Made by a program: the position numbers and the translations under genes | The notes under the pieces: model-generated | What the model was told of the DNA's origin: nothing | What the model saw: the letters and a program-made list of their open reading frames with translations, nothing else | Database searches by the model: none | From: Nephromyces sp. MM_2019 | Lineage: Eukaryota; Apicomplexa; Aconoidasida; Nephromycida | Length of the DNA: 11,491 nt | Assembly: GCA_015657535.1 (NCBI GenBank) | Contig: JADHZB010001181.1 | Span: forward strand, 7,111-18,601 | Direction of reading: 5' to 3' | Part shown: positions 8,362 to 11,491 of the stretch, piece after piece | Layout of the letters: every line of letters starts with the position of its first letter | Position numbering within the stretch: the stretch's first letter is position 1

Positions 8362-8722
8362 TTTATTGGGTGTGTGCTCGCCACCGTTAGTCATTGGTTT
8401 GTTCAGGTATTCAGTGTGTAGTTTTTTGTGCTTCTCCAACATCTACAAAGAGGTTAAAGTAGAAAAAGCTGCTTAAATAGCTTCCAGGCTCATTCAAAGA
8501 GAAAAAGCAGTGTACTTACACCACAAGTTTAGCAAAAAGCATAATTCGAACGAAAAGGCTACGCACTTCACGCGCACTCACAACTGAAAACGAAAAACAC
8601 ACGCATTGACAGGTGTAAGAATAGCATAAAACAACGGCATAAATTGCAAACAAACATTAATAAACGAAAACTAGTGAAAATTAATGAAAAAGAAGTGAAA
8701 AACATTGGTTTATCAATTGAGC

Positions 8723-8738
8723 GAGTGTATGTACACTC
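8723..8738. repeat. TGTA-NN-TACA dyad next to CysRS stop
   Basis: GAGTGTATGTACACTC, 7-bp arms around TG. On the CysRS sense strand the core reads UGUACAUACA and its dyad starts three bases after the stop codon. Confidence 0.9.
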
Positions 8739-8741
8739 AGG

Positions 8742-8915
8742 CTAAACTACGTCCAGTACCTTCATTAGCGATTTTCGGGCAGATTTTGTGATTTCTGTAC
8801 CATCTGCAAGCCTCAGCGGAATCCCTGCTTCATCTAGCTCCTCAGAATATTTCCCCTTGTGGAAAGTAATGAAAAATTCAGAGGGTGAAACTGCAGCTTC
8901 GGCAGCTTTTTTTGC
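8742..8915 (-). CDS. CARS1: CysRS terminal exon (stop codon)
   Basis: 174 nt including TAG at 8742-8744. Reads AKKAAEAAVSPSEFFITFHK, GKYSEELDEAGIPLRLADGT and EITKSARKSLMKVLDVV. The pattern PSE-F, KYS, E-GIP, DG-E-(T/S)K is that of the eukaryotic CysRS C-terminal domain. A GTACTG donor-like site occurs after KSLMK, so a longer tail from a further exon is possible, but the natural stop follows six codons later. Confidence 0.9.
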   Translation of the reverse strand, partial: AKKAAEAAVSPSEFFITFHKGKYSEELDEAGIPLRLADGTEITKSARKSLMKVLDVV

Positions 8916-10834
8916 CTGAAGAAGAGGAAAATTGCCTTCAAAAAGGTGAAAAAGCGTGGGTTTTCGTGATTTTCTTAGAGATATTCTGTGCGTGATTTAT
9001 GCATAAAAAGTGCATGCGTGCGTGGTTTACGTGAAAAAAACGTGTGTGTGTGGGAGAATTTGGGAGTGTATAGGAGCGTGTGGGAGAGAGTTCGTGTGGG
9101 CGTAGATGAGTCTGTGCGTTGGTGTGCATGTTCTTGTATGCACGCACATGCTAAAAATGCGTATACGCTCATGCGCGCTTGTGTGGCTGTGTGCGAGAGT
9201 GACGGTACTTGTGCGTGTGTTCATGTGTGTGTGAAATATTCGTATTTTGGCGAAATATCGTCTCTAAAAAGATGTCCTTTGATGTAATTATCCTTATTTT
9301 ACTCTTCAATGAAGAAAGTAGAAACGACTAATGATCCACTAGCATTATCATGAAGAAGCGCGTTTAAAACGCATACAACGAGGGGGTGTATGTACACCCA
9401 ATGAGTGAGGAACAGGGCAAAATCTGTTGCTTCAAGGGAAAGCATCAAAATCCTTCAACAGCAGGCAGTAAAGTGTTTGAAGGTTTTAAAGCACACACAC
9501 AACCAGTACATGACTATGATATGAACGCGCAGCCGTAGCGCTCCAGCAACACACAGAAGCGCAAAGCAGGTACACACACACAATAAGAGAGTATACACAC
9601 ACATAAGAACAGAGGATACACACAAGTATAAGCATAAAAACCAACACGCATGCCAGCACGAAAACAAGCAGAGAACATAAGTACACACAAACAAACACAC
9701 AATCAAACACCCCCACAAAGCTAGATAAAAACGCACGTGAAGTCATACAGCCATACTATGGTAGATATCCACATGTGAACAAGCACACACACACACATAC
9801 AGAATCCTACCATGAGGGCATCTTGCTTGCTCTTCTGCAGTAGCTTCTTCTCCAATGCTGCTGTTTTTCTCTGTTTTTCAGCTTCAATCTCTTTCCTGAA
9901 AATACAGCGAAAAAAGTCAGTTCTTCTGCTTATTCAGATGAATAGCTATGAAATCACGAGTCAGCAGTGTACATACACTGCCAAAAGAAGGGGATATCAG
10001 GCGGTTCCGCTGCTCAAAATCATCATCATCCTCATCCACATCTTCTTCGGCTTCATCATCGTTATCTTCATCCTCATTATCTACATCATCTTTGTTATCG
10101 TCGCCATCGCGTTCCTCATCATCTTCAACATCCGCTTCTTCCTCTACCCCCCACGCCCCTACCCCCCTCTCCAACCCCCTCCACCCCCAACTCCACCTGC
10201 CGGCTGCTTTAATGACGAAACTTCCATCATTTCGGTCTTCAAGCAACACATTAGCATCAGGAAGATGTTTATCTCTAAGCGAGTCGCACTCAGTCATCAG
10301 CTGATGAATCAGTTTATCTAACAAAATGCTGTCTTTGCTCGCGTTTGTGTGTGTGTTATTTTCATCATTTGCATCTTTAACATTTTTACATCTTTCTAAG
10401 ATGATTTGTTTGAGTGTGCTCCTAACCTGCAGGCGGAAAAGGCGCATTTTCATTGTGTATATAACTGGAGTGTACGTACACTGCCCTGGTGGTGTAGTAA
10501 CACACATATAGACACACAAAAGTTATAGGGGCAGAATGACTATGTACGAGCTATGTGGGTGCGTGTATGGAGGGGGTAGAGGGGGGTTGGTGTGCATACA
10601 CAAGAAGAAAACGAGGGGATGTGTGCGCACACAAACAAATGAACTAAGTGAGGGACTCGCACATGCAGATGTTAAATGAGTGAGGGGATGCACACACACA
10701 CACACACACACACATAGTAAACGAGTGAGAAGATACACACACGGGCACAGCGTAAACGACTAAGGAAATGCATACACACATTAAATACAACGAAAAAAAT
10801 GCACACACACGCACTAAAATCCAACAATAGAATG

Positions 10835-10865
<31 letters not shown>

Positions 10866-11107
10866 TACAAATCATCAAGGGGATGCATACACACATAAAC
10901 TACAAGCCACCAAAATGGTGCACACACACGCAGTAAAATCCACCAATGGAATGCACACATACGCACACATACACACTACAAATTTCTTACATTTCGCCTG
11001 AAATTTCCGACGCAGGCAAGGATAGGATTCAGGGCATCAGCAGAGATCTCAGAGTCAGCCTCTGAGTATAGATAAGGGGAGGTTCCCTCTGATATAATCC
11101 CAAAGAT
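8742..11107 (-). CDS. CARS1: Cysteinyl-tRNA synthetase (cytosolic), C-terminal part; 5' end beyond window
   Basis: CysRS is a class I synthetase that charges tRNA-Cys with cysteine in the cytosol. Four minus-strand exons (10991-11107, 10197-10426, 9811-9895, 8742-8915) join in phase by GT-AG introns. They encode the region after the catalytic core: IFGIISEG, an acidic spacer, ALNPILACVGNFRRN-VRSTL, then CDSLRDKHLPDANVLLEDRN, DGSFVIKAAGR, a basic/acidic helix KEIEAEKQRKTAALEKKLLQ and the C-terminal domain SPSEFF...KYSEELDEAGIPL...DGTEITKSARKSLMK. Human CysRS has, as recalled, LKIFGAVEED, SDALRDNILPELGVRFED, a KEREEKRR helix, then IPPSEMF, DKYSKFDENGLPTHD and GKELSKGQAKKLKKL in the same order. 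The HIGH- and KMSKS-type catalytic exons must lie to the right of the window. Identification is by remembered family pattern, not by a search. Confidence 0.9.
8916..9810 (-). other. CysRS intron with opposed TG and CA arms
   Basis: GTAGGA to CTTCTTCAG, 895 nt. Plus strand is CA-rich at 9490-9800 and TG-rich at 8990-9240, so the two halves are roughly complementary. A dyad with GGG/CCC arms lies at 9384-9399 between them. No exon was found inside. Confidence 0.8.
9384..9399. repeat. TGTA-NN-TACA dyad in CysRS intron
   Basis: GGGTGTATGTACACCC, 7-bp arms around TG, in the intron between the charged-helix exon and the terminal exon. Confidence 0.9.
9811..9895 (-). CDS. CARS1: CysRS exon, lysine/glutamate-rich helix
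   Basis: 85 nt. After GTATTTTCAG one base completes an Arg codon, then KEIEAEKQRKTAALEKKLLQ and KSKQDALM, leaving in phase 0 at GTAGGA. This corresponds to the charged KEREEKRR...KKKEEAARRKQEQEAAKL linker of animal CysRS. Confidence 0.87.
9896..10196 (-). other. CysRS intron carrying an acidic open frame
   Basis: GTGGAG to GTATTTTCAG, 301 nt. It begins with G-runs (sense), continues as a GAT/GAA-rich stretch that stays open in the exon frame as about 40 mostly Asp/Glu codons, and contains a dyad at 9968-9977. Removing it restores phase 2 to phase 2 and gives the continuous family segment KAAGR-KEIEAEKQRK. Retaining part of it as a separate exon gives phase conflicts at both sides. Confidence 0.75.
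9964..9981. repeat. TGTA-NN-TACA dyad in CysRS intron
   Basis: GCAGTGTACATACACTGC, 8-bp arms around CA, 69 nt upstream of the acceptor at 9896. Confidence 0.9.
10197..10426 (-). CDS. CARS1: CysRS exon, LRDKHLP...LEDR segment
   Basis: 230 nt, phase 0 in and phase 2 out. Begins VRSTLKQIILERCKNV, has a polar insertion rich in Asn/Asp/Thr, then LIHQLMTECDSLRDKHLPDA and NVLLEDRNDGSFVIKAAG. The donor is AG-GTGGAG. The frame stays open beyond it through G-rich and acidic sequence, but phase and conservation support splicing directly to 9895. Confidence 0.87.
10427..10990 (-). other. CysRS intron with diverged CA minisatellite
   Basis: GTAAGA to CGCCTGCAG. It contains a diverged CA-rich repeat (10600-10980), including two copies of a longer module (about 10800-10840 and 10919-10960, with GCACTAAAATCCAACAAT versus GCAGTAAAATCCACCAAT). 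A perfect 14-bp palindrome AGTGTACGTACACT lies at 10469-10482, about 44 nt before the acceptor. Confidence 0.8.
10991..11107 (-). CDS. CARS1: CysRS exon, helical-bundle region
   Basis: 117 nt, phase 0. Acceptor CATCTTCAG, then IFGIISEGTSPYLYSEADSE and ALNPILACVGNFRRN, donor GTAAGA. The IFG motif and the following helix match the segment after the catalytic and anticodon-contact regions of eukaryotic CysRS. Confidence 0.87.
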
Positions 11108-11491
11108 CTGAAGATGGGGGGAATTAAAAAGTTGTGTGTGAGGGGGGGCGTGAGAAAAGCACGTGCGAAATGCAGTGGGAGGGCAGTGTGTAGATCAAGA
11201 GAGAGAGGGGGAGGGTCGTAGTAGAAATGAACGTTAGAAGAGGGGGGTGTATATACACCGGGATATCATGTGTGTATCCTTCATATCCCGTTCTGACACA
11301 GGCTGCATGCCTCAAATGTAAGTTCATACACACAACTAGGGAGGTAACAAACACTACACGAAGATATAGAAATTGAATGACTATGCACACATACACCCTC
11401 AAAGGAAGATAAATGCTGCATATATGCAAAGAAAAATGCACGTAGACCACATTATACATGATGGATATACACACATAAAAAAAAAAAAAAA
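11108..11491 (-). other. Upstream CysRS intron sequence, no exon recognised
   Basis: Probably the intron before the first visible CysRS exon. It contains a perfect palindrome GGTGTATATACACC at 11246-11259 and ends in a 15-base A run. The long minus-strand frame across 11124-11474 shows no CysRS-like segment. Confidence 0.5.

Larger units (their letters stand above)
8202..8741. other. CysRS 3' UTR and downstream spacer
   Basis: No convincing exon. Three TGTA-NN-TACA dyads lie here, at 8347-8356, 8511-8520 and 8726-8735. The last begins three bases after the CysRS stop, so it should be in the 3' UTR. Confidence 0.55.

Noticed and set aside
9455..9746. Cys/Val/Leu-rich minus-strand frames that look membrane-like
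   Set aside because: CA-repeat translation within a CysRS intron; hydrophobicity comes from TG codons.
11124..11474. 116-codon minus-strand frame upstream of the CysRS exon
   Set aside because: No resemblance to CysRS and shows low-complexity Leu/Pro/Tyr composition; treated as intron.
1..11491. tRNA, rRNA, telomeric repeat or transposase
   Set aside because: No cloverleaf, rRNA-like conserved stretch, telomere-type tandem or transposase-like frame was seen on either strand by reading; a covariance-model scan was not possible.

Overview
This is nuclear DNA from an intron-rich eukaryote. Conserved eukaryotic protein segments occur as short exons with GT-AG boundaries and matching phases, and the introns are filled with TG/CA microsatellite and diverged minisatellite DNA. 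The style resembles a protist such as an apicomplexan or other alveolate, but the lineage is inferred from gene architecture only. There is nothing bacterial, viral or plasmid-like. The window starts in a GAA/GAG tract and ends in poly(A), so it is probably a contig bounded by low-complexity sequence.

Two genes are recognised, both on the minus strand. At the left (about 477-4770) is the periodic tryptophan protein PWP1, a WD40 ribosome-biogenesis factor. Seven exons join in phase from the start codon to the third WD-type segment, and an eighth is likely. The last quarter or so of the protein was not found and probably lies beyond the left edge. At the right (8742-11107) is the C-terminal part of a cytosolic cysteinyl-tRNA synthetase (CysRS): four exons running through the post-catalytic helical region, a lysine/glutamate-rich linker and the eukaryote-specific C-terminal domain to the stop codon. 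Its catalytic exons lie beyond the right edge.

Between them (about 5975-7864) is a weaker set of minus-strand exon candidates that would form a third gene ending at 5975. Its product is not recognised. If it is real, the window holds three tandem genes transcribed right to left, all apparently housekeeping genes.

The most unusual feature is a dispersed short dyad, TGTA-NN-TACA, usually with a pyrimidine-purine centre and often extended by paired but different arm bases. It occurs 14 times in 11.5 kb: in all three CysRS introns, in three of seven PWP1 introns, three bases after the CysRS stop, once inside a PWP1 exon, and in the gaps between genes. Two introns from different genes also begin with G-runs able to form quadruplexes directly after the 5' splice site. 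One CysRS intron carries a long acidic open frame that is not needed for the conserved protein.
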